From: Bacteroides caecimuris
Lineage (GTDB): Bacteria > Bacteroidota > Bacteroidia > Bacteroidales > Bacteroidaceae
Direction of reading: 5' to 3'
Assembly (NCBI RefSeq): GCF_001688725.2
Contig: NZ_CP015401.2
Location: forward strand, 1 to 64,000
DNA length: 64,000 nucleotides
Below are positions 1 to 8,447 of the stretch, in pieces; the stretch's first letter is position 1, and every line of letters begins with the position of its first letter. The notes under the pieces are model-generated. The model saw only the letters and a list, made by a program, of their open reading frames with translations, made no database searches and was not told where the DNA came from. Position numbers and translations under genes: made by a program.

Positions 1-94
1 TTGCAGTATCTCTGCCACGGATGTACTTATGTGGTGAAATATAATAACATAAACTCTGTTCGCTTTATGATACAAAGAAGGAGCGTGTGTCAGA

Positions 95-152
95 GTCAAT
101 AGTAACAAAATTCTCCTCCTTCCCGAAGGAGAGGAGTTTAGTTACTATTGAC
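95..152. terminator. Long inverted repeat, probable terminator after the oxidoreductase gene
   Basis: Perfect 12-bp arms (GTCAATAGTAAC at 95-106 and its complement at 141-152) enclose a second, nearly complementary block (CTCCTCCTTC against GAAGGAGAGGAG). The RNA would fold into one long hairpin in either direction. It lies about 55 bp beyond the stop codon of the gene ending at 207. It shares its core with the inverted repeat at 51971-52047, so it may also be a dispersed Bacteroides repeat. No strong T-tract follows on the minus strand, so terminator function is inferred. Bases 1-94 show nothing recognisable. Confidence 0.5.
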
Positions 153-206
153 ATACCCTCCAACAAAACTATAACCTAATGAAAAAACGAGGAAGAGGGG
201 GCGGGG

Positions 207-1550
207 TTATACCCGTATTTCCCAACCTTTTTCGTATTCTCTGCCCCAGAGCTTGTTAGCTTCCAGATCGTTCAGAATACGTCCGCTTCCCGGATCAATA
301 TCTAAAGAATGACCTACACGCTGTGCGATATTGCCTAACTGTACTAACTGAGTACTGATGCAAGCATCTACAATGCCAGAATTCAGCTTACCACCTTTGC
401 GGATGGCGTCAAACCAGTTTTCGAAGTGATAAGCATCCAGCTTTTCCGATGGATTTAGCAAATTACCAGTTTCAAACTTCAAGTTACTTTTTACATCTTT
501 GATTACTTTCCCTTGTAAGTCTGTTATTTTGTACTCATTGCCTCCACTGATGAAAAGGGTGCCTGTTTCTCCGTAGAAAGCGGTACCTACTCCGTATCCG
601 TCTACCGGTGTGCTGTTGCAACTACGTCCTTCCCAGGAGCAGCATGCTTCGTCGCCGAACTGGAAAGTAATTAGTTGTGTATCAGGAGTTTGCTGGTCGT
701 CCTGAAAGCGATAACGTCCTCCTACAGAATCTACCTTTGTCGGATAATCAACGCCCAGCCCCCAACGGAGGATATCAACGAAATGAGTTCCGTTATTCAA
801 TGCTTCACCGGTACCCCAGTTCCAGAACCAGTGCCAGTTATAATGAATATAATTGTCTTTAAAATTGGGCACCCGTGGTGCAGGACCTTGCCATAAATCC
901 CAGTCCAGATAGTCGGGTATAGGAACCACTTTTCCTGTGCCTATGGAAGGACGGTTGTTGACATACCAGGACTTGGCATATCTTACTTTCCCGATTGTTC
1001 CAGACTTAATCTCTTCTATTGCTTTGATAACGTTCGGCCACGAACGACGCTGGTTGCCGACTTGGACAATCCGGTTATATTTAAGCGTCGCCCTGACTAA
1101 CATTTCATTCTCTGCCGGATTGTGGCTGGTCGGTTTTTCCAGATAAACATGCTTTCCTGCTTGCATAGCCATAATGGCTGCTTTGGCATGCCAGTGGTCA
1201 GGCGTGGCAATGACTACCGCCTCAAAATCGTCCGATTCCAGCATTTTGCGGATATCTTTTTCTCCTTTGGGAGTGCGTCCGCTTATTTTATGAATATCTG
1301 CCTGACATCTTTCAAGTGCTCTTGAATCAACATCACAAAGGTAAGTAACTTCACAACCTTTCATCTTGGCAAATCCTTGTGCCAAGGCATTACCTCTGGA
1401 GTTTACACCAATGACTCCGATTCGTATTTTTTCGTTCGCACCCAGGATTTCCTGATAACTATTTGAACCGAAGCCGGGAATAATGCTTCCCAAGGAAAGG
1501 GCGGCCGTGCCTGCAACTGTTTTTTTGATAAAATCTCTTCTTGTTGTCAT
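207..1550 (-). CDS. Gfo/Idh/MocA family oxidoreductase, Tat-exported
   Basis: A 447-residue NAD(P)-dependent oxidoreductase-family protein. Residues 3-8 (TRRDFI) and the hydrophobic stretch to about residue 25 form a twin-arginine signal, so it probably acts in the periplasm. The Rossmann fold begins at GVIGVNSRG (about residues 45-53), the family motif EKP follows in YLEKPTSHN, and the C-terminal half is the alpha/beta substrate domain. Relatives include GH109-type enzymes and sugar 3-dehydrogenases, where bound NAD takes part in oxidation of a sugar hydroxyl. The substrate cannot be read from sequence. It is the last gene of the locus and has its own promoter/operator (1567-1629), separate from the upstream operon. 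Family assignment is secure, the reaction is not. Confidence 0.9.
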   Translation of the reverse strand: MTTRRDFIKKTVAGTAALSLGSIIPGFGSNSYQEILGANEKIRIGVIGVNSRGNALAQGFAKMKGCEVTYLCDVDSRALERCQADIHKISGRTPKGEKDIRKMLESDDFEAVVIATPDHWHAKAAIMAMQAGKHVYLEKPTSHNPAENEMLVRATLKYNRIVQVGNQRRSWPNVIKAIEEIKSGTIGKVRYAKSWYVNNRPSIGTGKVVPIPDYLDWDLWQGPAPRVPNFKDNYIHYNWHWFWNWGTGEALNNGTHFVDILRWGLGVDYPTKVDSVGGRYRFQDDQQTPDTQLITFQFGDEACCSWEGRSCNSTPVDGYGVGTAFYGETGTLFISGGNEYKITDLQGKVIKDVKSNLKFETGNLLNPSEKLDAYHFENWFDAIRKGGKLNSGIVDACISTQLVQLGNIAQRVGHSLDIDPGSGRILNDLEANKLWGREYEKGWEIRV

Positions 1551-1566
1551 AGTGTTTATTTTTCCT

Positions 1567-1629
1567 CAAAGTTAAGCCGTTATTAACTGATATCAGACTT
1601 CTTTTCCGTCAATCAATCTTCAAAAAACG
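1567..1629 (-). promoter_or_regulatory. Promoter with operator-like half-site (site D)
   Basis: On the minus strand a -7 element TAACTTTG (1567-1574) matches the Bacteroides TAnnTTTG consensus. A CGTTTTT half-site (complement at 1623-1629) sits exactly where the distal half-site lies in the operators at 9806-9872, 41346-41412 and 41897-41963. The proximal half-site position (1602-1608) is degenerate. It lies 17 bp upstream of the oxidoreductase start at 1550. Confidence 0.6.
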
Positions 1630-1637
1630 TAAAGCTG

Positions 1638-1877
1638 TTACTTCTTTTTTCGAAGGAGATGACGTAACCCGATAACGAGTATACGCGGAATCCATAGTAT
1701 GAAATAGATGAAAAAACTGATAACGAGCACATACCCCAGTTGAGTGAATATTTCAATCCACGGACGTGTATAGACAAGAATTGCAATAATATTGATTGCA
1801 AAAGAGAGAAGAAAGCATATCAGATAAATGTTTCTTTCCCTTTTAATTTTTTTGAAGGTGATGATGATATCTTTCAT
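1638..1877 (-). CDS. Small two-helix membrane protein of unknown function
   Basis: A 79-residue protein with two hydrophobic segments (about residues 17-36 and 44-68), a basic N-terminus (FKKIKRER) and a very basic C-terminus ending RKKK. Both ends should therefore face the cytoplasm. It starts 3 nt after the stop of the upstream oxidoreductase gene, so it is the last gene of the 9764-1638 operon. No flavin, heme or metal-binding motif is visible. I do not recognise a family. A role as an accessory membrane protein for the neighbouring exported oxidoreductases would be speculation. Confidence 0.65.
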   Translation of the reverse strand: MKDIIITFKKIKRERNIYLICFLLSFAINIIAILVYTRPWIEIFTQLGYVLVISFFIYFILWIPRILVIGLRHLLRKKK

Positions 1878-1880
1878 AAT

Positions 1881-3206
1881 TTAAAATTTCATATATGGTA
1901 TTTTATATTCGTCGGGGAAAAGGATATGGCGCTCTTCCTCCATTGCTTGATTGCCAAGCAGGCAAAGTACGGTGGAGCAATAGGCTTCTTCTACCACATT
2001 TTGTGCTTTTTCTCCAGTGATACATGATTGGCAGAAAGAAGAGAGAATGATATCGGAACCATCTTTGTCGGCTCCGATCATGCTCAGCCCGTTGTTGATG
2101 TTAATGTCTCCTTCAATAACAAAATGTGGCGTGTATTCCATTTTTGTTTCCGGTCTCCAGCTGGGTCCGGCTGTCGGGATAGCAGCGAATACTTTATCCT
2201 TAACCTGTCCGATAAGTTGCCGGATGCCCGATGTTGAATGGTCCTCTTCCAGATAATAGATACCTTTTGCCATTTCCATAGTACCTTTGTGCCCGAGGAT
2301 CTGGTCTTCCATACCGTTGAATTTATTGGAAATCAACGATTCGTAGGCAATCTTGGTTCCGTCGGAGTATCGGTAAGTCACATTTACGCTATCGTATACT
2401 TCGCGACCGTCTTTCCAGTAGACAATGTCACCCATACCGATGATGCTTACCGGCATTCTTTTAGCTGCCCAGTTGCATACTTCCAGTTGGTGACAGGCCA
2501 GTTCGGTCATTAATCCGCCTGAGCTTTCTTTGTACAATCGCCAATTGATTTGATGTTCCAGTTCCGGTGAGGGAACGGGACGGCGCCAGTCTGCATTTCT
2601 GAACCAATGGCAGCGCATTCCTACCACATCTCCGATGAGTCCGGAATGAATCATTTGCATTCCTTTGATATACTTCTCGTCATACATACGCTGCATGCAG
2701 AAGTAGAGAACCTGATTGGTCGTTTGATAGGCATCATAAATAGCTTTGCATTCGTCTAAAGTCCGTGCCATGGCTTTTTCACAGAATACGTGTTTACCGG
2801 CTGCCATGGCATCCAGTACGATGGGGGCATGCCAGTTCAACGGAGTAGAGATAATTACGCCGTCAATATCTGCCGATTCCAAAAGCTTCCGGTAGTCTGT
2901 GTATGCTTTGGCACCCGGACATAACTCTACTGCTTGTTGGAGGTTAGGAGCATAATTGTCACAAACGGCAACAATCCGGGCATGGGGAATCTCTTTTAGA
3001 TTGTGGATATGATACTGTCCCCTGGAACCAGTACCGATTAAAGCGATCCGGGCTTTCTCGTTGCGGATTTCTTTAAGCTTTTCGGGTGTGCAGGAAGACA
3101 GCCAGGGTGTGCTTGCCAGCAGTGCTGTTCCTCCTGCGATATATCCCAGACTTTTGATGAATTGTCTGAGATTCAAATCGACTCCTTTTTCTATTTTGTT
3201 TCTCAT
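1881..3206 (-). CDS. Gfo/Idh/MocA family oxidoreductase, lipoprotein-like export signal
   Basis: A 441-residue Gfo/Idh/MocA protein. The N-terminus has a single-arginine Tat-like stretch (NLRQFIKSLG) followed by a hydrophobic core and a lipobox-like LSSC near residue 39, suggesting an exported lipoprotein. The NAD motif GTGSRGQYH lies at about residues 57-65. The usual EKP is replaced by EKA (CEKAMARTLDEC). It lies 3 nt downstream of the ApbE-like gene and 3 nt upstream of the 79-residue protein gene, so the three are translationally tight. The substrate is unknown. Members of this type act on sugars or as GH109-like glycosidases. Family certain, function uncertain. Confidence 0.88.
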   Translation of the reverse strand: MRNKIEKGVDLNLRQFIKSLGYIAGGTALLASTPWLSSCTPEKLKEIRNEKARIALIGTGSRGQYHIHNLKEIPHARIVAVCDNYAPNLQQAVELCPGAKAYTDYRKLLESADIDGVIISTPLNWHAPIVLDAMAAGKHVFCEKAMARTLDECKAIYDAYQTTNQVLYFCMQRMYDEKYIKGMQMIHSGLIGDVVGMRCHWFRNADWRRPVPSPELEHQINWRLYKESSGGLMTELACHQLEVCNWAAKRMPVSIIGMGDIVYWKDGREVYDSVNVTYRYSDGTKIAYESLISNKFNGMEDQILGHKGTMEMAKGIYYLEEDHSTSGIRQLIGQVKDKVFAAIPTAGPSWRPETKMEYTPHFVIEGDININNGLSMIGADKDGSDIILSSFCQSCITGEKAQNVVEEAYCSTVLCLLGNQAMEEERHILFPDEYKIPYMKF

Positions 3207-3209
3207 ATT

Positions 3210-4019
3210 TTATAGAGTATATATAGTTCCTTTTATATGTTTGAAGTTCTCGTTGATCTGTTCCCGTTGTTGGTCGTCGGCAATCATCCAGACTGTACTG
3301 AGTATTTCTGCATCCAGCGGATTGTCTGATAAGATACTCGTAACTTTTTTTTGTTCGTTGTAGATTCCTGTAAGCGGATTTATAATATGTCCGGTGTACT
3401 GTTCCGTATTCCCGGAAGTGGACAACGTATTGTCAGTAAGGCAGAATTCGTCAAGAGTTTGTTGAGTGTAAGGATTCTGCAAACTGACTTTCCAGCAGTC
3501 TCCATAAGGATGGTGTCCTATTCCCATAATCGAACTGTTGCCAAAATCGACGAAAGCATTCTCTATATTTCCCCGCAAGAGGATTTCTTGAATCTTTTTT
3601 AAGGCGTATCCCTTCGCGAAACCTCCAAAATCAAGTGTTACGGAAAAGTTGCTAAAAGAGATATGGTGATTGCCGTGAATTTGTATTTGTGAGAAATCGT
3701 TTAATGTGATGTCGAAAAGATGAAGAGTCTTTTCATAATAATATTGGCATGACCGTAGGATATCTTCCAATTCCGCACTGACAGAAACTGAATCTTGTTG
3801 TGTATGGCTGTTTAGCTTTGATACTTCACTTGTGGCATCAAATCGATTCAACATCTTATCCAACTTTTCTAACTCGTCGGTAATATGTGCCCAAAGCATG
3901 TTTAGGAGGGGAAGGTTGGAGTGAATCATCAGGATATCAAGACGTGTCCCCATAACATGAGGAATGAATCCATGAAACATGGATTCATCTGCATAATATT
4001 TTATTTCACTTCTTAACAC
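3210..4019 (-). CDS. ApbE-like FAD:protein FMN transferase
   Basis: A 269-residue ApbE-fold protein when started at the GTG at 4019. ATG at 3980 (MFHGFIPHVMGTRLD) is an alternative, but the first strand of the fold favours keeping residues upstream of it. ApbE hallmarks are present: MGTRLDI near the N-terminus, DFGGFAKGYALKKI (the DxGGxAKGY motif), NTLSTSGN and GHIINPLTG. ApbE enzymes attach FMN covalently to Thr/Ser in redox proteins using FAD and Mg. No signal peptide is evident, which is unusual because many ApbE act outside the cytoplasm. No flavinylation target motif was found in nearby proteins. Its place among exported oxidoreductases suggests a redox link. Confidence 0.85.
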   Translation of the reverse strand: MLRSEIKYYADESMFHGFIPHVMGTRLDILMIHSNLPLLNMLWAHITDELEKLDKMLNRFDATSEVSKLNSHTQQDSVSVSAELEDILRSCQYYYEKTLHLFDITLNDFSQIQIHGNHHISFSNFSVTLDFGGFAKGYALKKIQEILLRGNIENAFVDFGNSSIMGIGHHPYGDCWKVSLQNPYTQQTLDEFCLTDNTLSTSGNTEQYTGHIINPLTGIYNEQKKVTSILSDNPLDAEILSTVWMIADDQQREQINENFKHIKGTIYTL

Positions 4020-4035
4020 GTGTCTGCGGCCTTTC

Positions 4036-5442
4036 TTATTTCTCTTTCTTTGCCAGCTCTACAGCTGTAGTGGTAATATAATATTTAGATATTGTATTCT
4101 CGTTTTCCCATTCCGGCATATTTTTATCATGCAAATAGCCAAGGAATGCTTCTGCTACTTTACTGAAGTGAGCTTCATGTCCCAGTCTGTCCGCCTGTGG
4201 AATATCAATCAGATAAAGTCCTTCATTCATTTTTTTGACGGATAGGAACGGATAGGTCGCTTGCAGTTGTTTGATTGCCTTTTGCAACTGGCTCTCAAAT
4301 TCAGAGTGATCAGACTCTGCGGCTTTTTGGATGTAGAGCTGTTTCACAAAACCACTTTCTTTGTCCTGAATTGTTTTCAATGTAGCCTTACTTCCTTTCT
4401 TAAGGGAGGTAAAAGTGTCGCCGCCATCACTTGGAGGAGTGTAATTCCAGATAACCTTCATACCTATATGAATCCCCTTTACTGTGTAATTTAGGCTACC
4501 ATTCGCTAAAACCTCCAGCACATTATTATTGATATATTTGTTCAAGAAGGCGGGGAAGGTGTCAGCCTGCGTCGATTGCGAAAATTCAGGTAATGTAATG
4601 CGGGTAGGCCAATGTCTGGCTTTCAATACTTCTACATCCGACTGATAACGGATGGTTTCGTTGGGGAAACATTGCCAGTTGACCAGATCGATAAGATGAG
4701 TGGTTACATCTGCAATACCTTCTCCTTGTTGCTCTGTGTCATAATACCATACCGGACGAATCAGTGGCTTGCCTGATACATTCTTAAAGAAATGATGAAC
4801 ACTTTCCATAGAAACTGACGGATCATTCAAAGACCCTTTTTGCAATTCACCAAAAAGATCCGGATTGTTCAGTAATGATTTTTCGATGATATTCAGGATG
4901 TCATATCGTTCAGTCATCAAGTCGTAAAGGAGTAATTTCCTTTCCTTTGCCAATTGATATGCTTGAATCAGTAAGTCGAAATCCTTCTTGTTAATGGCCA
5001 AAGGCTTGTCGGAAAGCACATTGTATCCTGCTTTGATAGCTTCCAGAATATAGTTTGTTTTTTTCTGGTTGTTTCCGGCAAGCACGACTACATCTCCTTG
5101 ACGGTCGGAAAGCATCCTGGAAAGATAATCGCCCCCAATATATATTTCTTCTTTCCAGGATGTGGGATTCTCCGCCCGTTGATTATAGCTATTTATATCG
5201 TTCAGATATTGTTTGACTTCCGCTCCTTCGGGAGCATATACCCGAATTGTGTCGTTCACTGAGGCCAGCGGATTCTTTTGCAACAGACTGGCATGAAAAT
5301 GTCCTGGGTCGAGGACCACTATTTTTACGTTCGGATTCATATCTTTGTCATGATTGTTGTTTGCCTGCTTTGGGGAAAAAGAGCAGGAAGCAACTATTAA
5401 TGAGATGGTCAGGATCCCGATGTGTCTGTATGTGTACCTCAT
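4036..5442 (-). CDS. Gfo/Idh/MocA-type oxidoreductase lipoprotein
   Basis: A 468-residue protein with a lipoprotein signal (ISLIVASCS, lipid Cys near residue 20). It has a divergent Rossmann domain: it opens with KIVVLDPGHFHASLLQ, and the EKP region reads DKPLAINKKDF. The C-terminal half matches the 'putative oxidoreductase C-terminal' type common in Bacteroidota. It probably works in the periplasm with its neighbours on glycosides or released sugars. Spacing to the upstream oxidoreductase (5452) is 9 nt and to the ApbE-like gene 16 nt, so it is operonic. NAD binding may be weak because the glycine-rich loop is atypical. Substrate unknown. Confidence 0.82.
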   Translation of the reverse strand: MRYTYRHIGILTISLIVASCSFSPKQANNNHDKDMNPNVKIVVLDPGHFHASLLQKNPLASVNDTIRVYAPEGAEVKQYLNDINSYNQRAENPTSWKEEIYIGGDYLSRMLSDRQGDVVVLAGNNQKKTNYILEAIKAGYNVLSDKPLAINKKDFDLLIQAYQLAKERKLLLYDLMTERYDILNIIEKSLLNNPDLFGELQKGSLNDPSVSMESVHHFFKNVSGKPLIRPVWYYDTEQQGEGIADVTTHLIDLVNWQCFPNETIRYQSDVEVLKARHWPTRITLPEFSQSTQADTFPAFLNKYINNNVLEVLANGSLNYTVKGIHIGMKVIWNYTPPSDGGDTFTSLKKGSKATLKTIQDKESGFVKQLYIQKAAESDHSEFESQLQKAIKQLQATYPFLSVKKMNEGLYLIDIPQADRLGHEAHFSKVAEAFLGYLHDKNMPEWENENTISKYYITTTAVELAKKEK

Positions 5443-5451
5443 GTGCTATTT

Positions 5452-6456
5452 TTATTTATAGGTTTTAATTAGCTTCTGTGCATCTTTCAGCCCTTTTCGG
5501 TATGCCTCCTCCATGGTAACGATTTTGCCGTTCTGTTCTTTGCTCATATTGGAAGCTTTCATAAAAGTGAATATCTCAATTGTTTCTTCTTTCGAAATCG
5601 GAGCTACTCCGGTCTTGAAAAAAGTGAGTATTTGATCGAGCAAAACTTTGTAACCTTCATATCCTCCTGCTGCTATTGCACCTTTGGGGGTATAAGCTGT
5701 ACCGCCATAAATGGCCGGACCTTCTTTGATTCCCCTGAAAGTACCTATCCGCCCGTCTTTCCAACGGCCTACCACTACATCAGCATCTTGGGAAGACATA
5801 CGGTTGACTGACTCGCAACCGGTTCCCATAAGAGTATAAAGCGTTTCTACTCCGTGAATGCCATAAAAACCGAAGTCGGGGTGAGTCGGTTCTACCTTGT
5901 GAGGAGAATAACAGTCAGTTCCCAGAATTTTGCCGAACTCTCCGTTTCTCAGCTTTTGATTCTGTGGAGAATATCTGAGTGCAGAAGAAGAAAAGATAGG
6001 CACATTGTATTTCTCCGCCATTTCGTAAATGGCAATAGCTTGTCCCAATGTCGCTCCAATAGGCTTGTCGATATAGCTTATTTTTCCGGATTTGAATACT
6101 TCCATTGCTTGTTCGAGGTGGATTCTACCGTCGTTTGTTTCAAGCATGACGCAATCTACCTTGTCAAGCAATTCCGCAATGGAAGATGTAATCTCCACAC
6201 CGTGTTTCTTGACCTCTTCTATATATCCGGGAATTCGTTCGTAACTGGACTGGATAGTCTTTGAACCATAAGGGTAAGCTGCTACGACTTCGAACTCTTT
6301 GACAAACTTATCGTCAGAGTCTCCGTTCAGTAGCTCGGTGAAAGCTGTAGAATGGGAAGTATCGAGCCCGATAATTCCTATTTTAATTACATCCTGCGCA
6401 TATAGTCTGAAGCTGACAGACAAGAAAGTAAGGAGGATAAATAAGATATTTTTCAT
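5452..6456 (-). CDS. Gfo/Idh/MocA family oxidoreductase with Sec signal peptide
   Basis: A 334-residue protein with an N-terminal signal peptide (about residues 1-20, ending SFRLYAQ). A Gfo/Idh/MocA Rossmann domain follows (IGIIGLDTSHSTAF, about residues 26-39) with DKPIGATLGQA in place of EKP. The LDTSHS loop is typical of a subgroup often annotated simply as oxidoreductase. It is short for the family and has a compact C-terminal domain. It follows the NagB-like gene by 6 nt. Sec rather than Tat export means NAD would have to be bound after export, or the protein may not need it. Reaction unknown. Confidence 0.82.
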   Translation of the reverse strand: MKNILFILLTFLSVSFRLYAQDVIKIGIIGLDTSHSTAFTELLNGDSDDKFVKEFEVVAAYPYGSKTIQSSYERIPGYIEEVKKHGVEITSSIAELLDKVDCVMLETNDGRIHLEQAMEVFKSGKISYIDKPIGATLGQAIAIYEMAEKYNVPIFSSSALRYSPQNQKLRNGEFGKILGTDCYSPHKVEPTHPDFGFYGIHGVETLYTLMGTGCESVNRMSSQDADVVVGRWKDGRIGTFRGIKEGPAIYGGTAYTPKGAIAAGGYEGYKVLLDQILTFFKTGVAPISKEETIEIFTFMKASNMSKEQNGKIVTMEEAYRKGLKDAQKLIKTYK

Positions 6457-6462
6457 ATGTAT

Positions 6463-7248
6463 TTATAAGTTTATTCGTTCTGCACTTTCAGGATCCAAAT
6501 ATAAACAAGAATTTTCTTTTTTGCGTAATATACTGGCCGGACATTTTTCGGAAATTTCTCCATAAAGAGTGTTGTATACTGCATTGGCTTTATTTTTAAA
6601 AGGCACAATGCAGAACATCCAGTCCGCTTTTAATAAGGCTGGAATGGTAAGAGTCAGTGCTTTAGCAGGAACAAGGTCGAATGCTTCAAAGCATTTTTCA
6701 TTCACTTGTTGCTGCCGACATATCGGGTCGAGTTCTACTACTTTAACTAAATGGGAGTCGTTGAAATTGGCTACATCCGGATCATTGAATGCAATATGAC
6801 CGTTTTCTCCAATTCCCAGACAGACAATATCGACAGGATGACGAAGCAGCAATTCGGAATAACGTTTGCATTCTTCTTCAAGGTTTTTTGCTTGTCCGTT
6901 CAGATAGTTTACAGTCTTGAACGGGACTTTGTCGAAGATACGCTGACGGAGAAAATTTCCGAAACTTTGTGGGGCTTCCGGATGAATGCCGATGTATTCA
7001 TCCATGTGGAAAGCGTTGATTCTGCTCCAGTCAATCTGTTTACTGTGAATAAGATGACTTAAGAATTCATTTTGTGAAGGAGCTGCGGCAAAAATCATAT
7101 TGATTTCAGCTTTCTCTTTGAGAAGTTCGCATATTTTGTTAGTAACTTCTGTCGCAGCACATTTCCCCATCTGTTGGATAGAAGGGAACATTTTGACTGT
7201 TAATAGTTCTTGTTGAAACAGGTATGTTTCATTGATTGTAGATAACAT
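6463..7248 (-). CDS. nagB: Glucosamine-6-phosphate deaminase (NagB family)
   Basis: A 261-residue cytoplasmic enzyme of the NagB/6-phosphogluconolactonase fold, predicted to convert glucosamine-6-phosphate to fructose-6-phosphate and ammonia. Visible motifs are HMDEYIG (Asp83, equivalent to the E. coli catalytic Asp72) and LGIGENGHIAFNDP (His151). The length fits the family (about 260-270). Its start overlaps the end of nagA by 20 nt, implying translational coupling in the order nagA-nagB. Divergence from housekeeping NagB is possible, so it could deaminate a related amino sugar phosphate. The N-terminus could also begin at an internal Met (about residue 20). Confidence 0.88.
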   Translation of the reverse strand: MLSTINETYLFQQELLTVKMFPSIQQMGKCAATEVTNKICELLKEKAEINMIFAAAPSQNEFLSHLIHSKQIDWSRINAFHMDEYIGIHPEAPQSFGNFLRQRIFDKVPFKTVNYLNGQAKNLEEECKRYSELLLRHPVDIVCLGIGENGHIAFNDPDVANFNDSHLVKVVELDPICRQQQVNEKCFEAFDLVPAKALTLTIPALLKADWMFCIVPFKNKANAVYNTLYGEISEKCPASILRKKENSCLYLDPESAERINL

Positions 7249-8416
7249 GGCCTTTTGATATAGTTGTTGTTACGTTAATTTGATTGTCGAAGATGACGAT
7301 GTCGGCATCTTTACCTTCCTCCAAAGAACCCTTTTGGGAATCCACATGCAGAATGCGGGCGGGGGTAAGGGTTATCATTCGGATAGCATCGATTAGGGGT
7401 ATGCCGGCTATACTTATCATGGTTCTTACCAAACGATCGGCGGTAGCTACGCTTCCAGCGAATGCCGAACGGTCGGGAAGCTTGGCTACTCCGTCTTCAA
7501 TAATAACTTTCTGACCGTTGGTCAGGCTGCCTAATATGGATTCACCGTCCGGCATTCCCGCACCTCGCATGGCATCTGTGCAAAGTGCTGTTTTATCGGT
7601 CCCCTTGAACTTATATACGAATTGTAGTAAAGGTTTGGGCAGATGAATGCCGTCCGCAATGATTTCTACTGTCATACCATCAATCAGATAAGCTGCCTCT
7701 ACCACACCTGCATAGCGATAGGCATTTCTACGGGTGATGGTTGACATCGCTGAATATAAATGAGTGATATGAGTATACCCTGCTTCGTATGCTTTTACCA
7801 CTTCTTCATAAATGGCATCGGTATGTGCGATGGATGGGAGGATGTGACAGCTATTGAGCTTTTCCCCCAGTTCAATTGCTCCTGCCAGTTCCGGAGCAAT
7901 ACTCCACCGTACAATATCTTGTGAAGCTTCCAGTATTGTGTTATATTCGTCCGGATGAGGCGTTTTCAAATGATTGGGGTCTTGGGCTCCACACTGCTTA
8001 GGCGAGAAGTAGGGCCCTTCCAGATGCAACCCGATAAATTGGGCACCTTTTTTATTAAGACTTTTGGCTTTTTGATAAACGGCAAAGGTCGTCATTAGCT
8101 CTTCGTTTGTGCTGGTCAGTGTTGTAGGTACCATGGCTGTTGTTCCATATCTGGCATGAGTTTCGGCTACTCCCAGAAAGGCCTCTACGGTTCCATCCAT
8201 AAAGTCATGACCTCCGCCACCGTGAACATGTATATCGATAAATCCTGGGGAGACATATTGTTGGTTGGCATCTATGATCCGGTCGTCAGCTTGAGGAATA
8301 TATGCTTCGGATGATACAATCTGTTCTATCTTACCATTCCGGCAAACCATTATTTTATTGGTTTCGATGCCGGTAGGGAGTATTAGTTCCCCATTGATAA
8401 TAATCAGTCTTTCCAT
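7229..8416 (-). CDS. nagA: N-acetylglucosamine-6-phosphate deacetylase
   Basis: Predicted 395-residue amidohydrolase that removes acetate from GlcNAc-6-phosphate. I chose ATG at 8416 (MERLIIING). A longer in-frame reading to 8590 would overlap the transporter gene and add a non-homologous tail. Metal and substrate motifs are IDIHVHGGGGHDF, GLHLEGPYFSP, AHTDAIYEE with THLYSAM, IADGIHL and CTDAMRGAGMPDG, which carries the catalytic Asp. It lies 31 nt after the transporter gene and overlaps nagB, so import, deacetylation and deamination are encoded together. No GlcNAc kinase is present in the window and one must be supplied from elsewhere. Confidence 0.93.
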   Translation of the reverse strand: MERLIIINGELILPTGIETNKIMVCRNGKIEQIVSSEAYIPQADDRIIDANQQYVSPGFIDIHVHGGGGHDFMDGTVEAFLGVAETHARYGTTAMVPTTLTSTNEELMTTFAVYQKAKSLNKKGAQFIGLHLEGPYFSPKQCGAQDPNHLKTPHPDEYNTILEASQDIVRWSIAPELAGAIELGEKLNSCHILPSIAHTDAIYEEVVKAYEAGYTHITHLYSAMSTITRRNAYRYAGVVEAAYLIDGMTVEIIADGIHLPKPLLQFVYKFKGTDKTALCTDAMRGAGMPDGESILGSLTNGQKVIIEDGVAKLPDRSAFAGSVATADRLVRTMISIAGIPLIDAIRMITLTPARILHVDSQKGSLEEGKDADIVIFDNQINVTTTISKGHVIYNQ

Positions 8417-8447
8417 TTTTTTAATTTTTAATGTCTTACGTTCAGTC

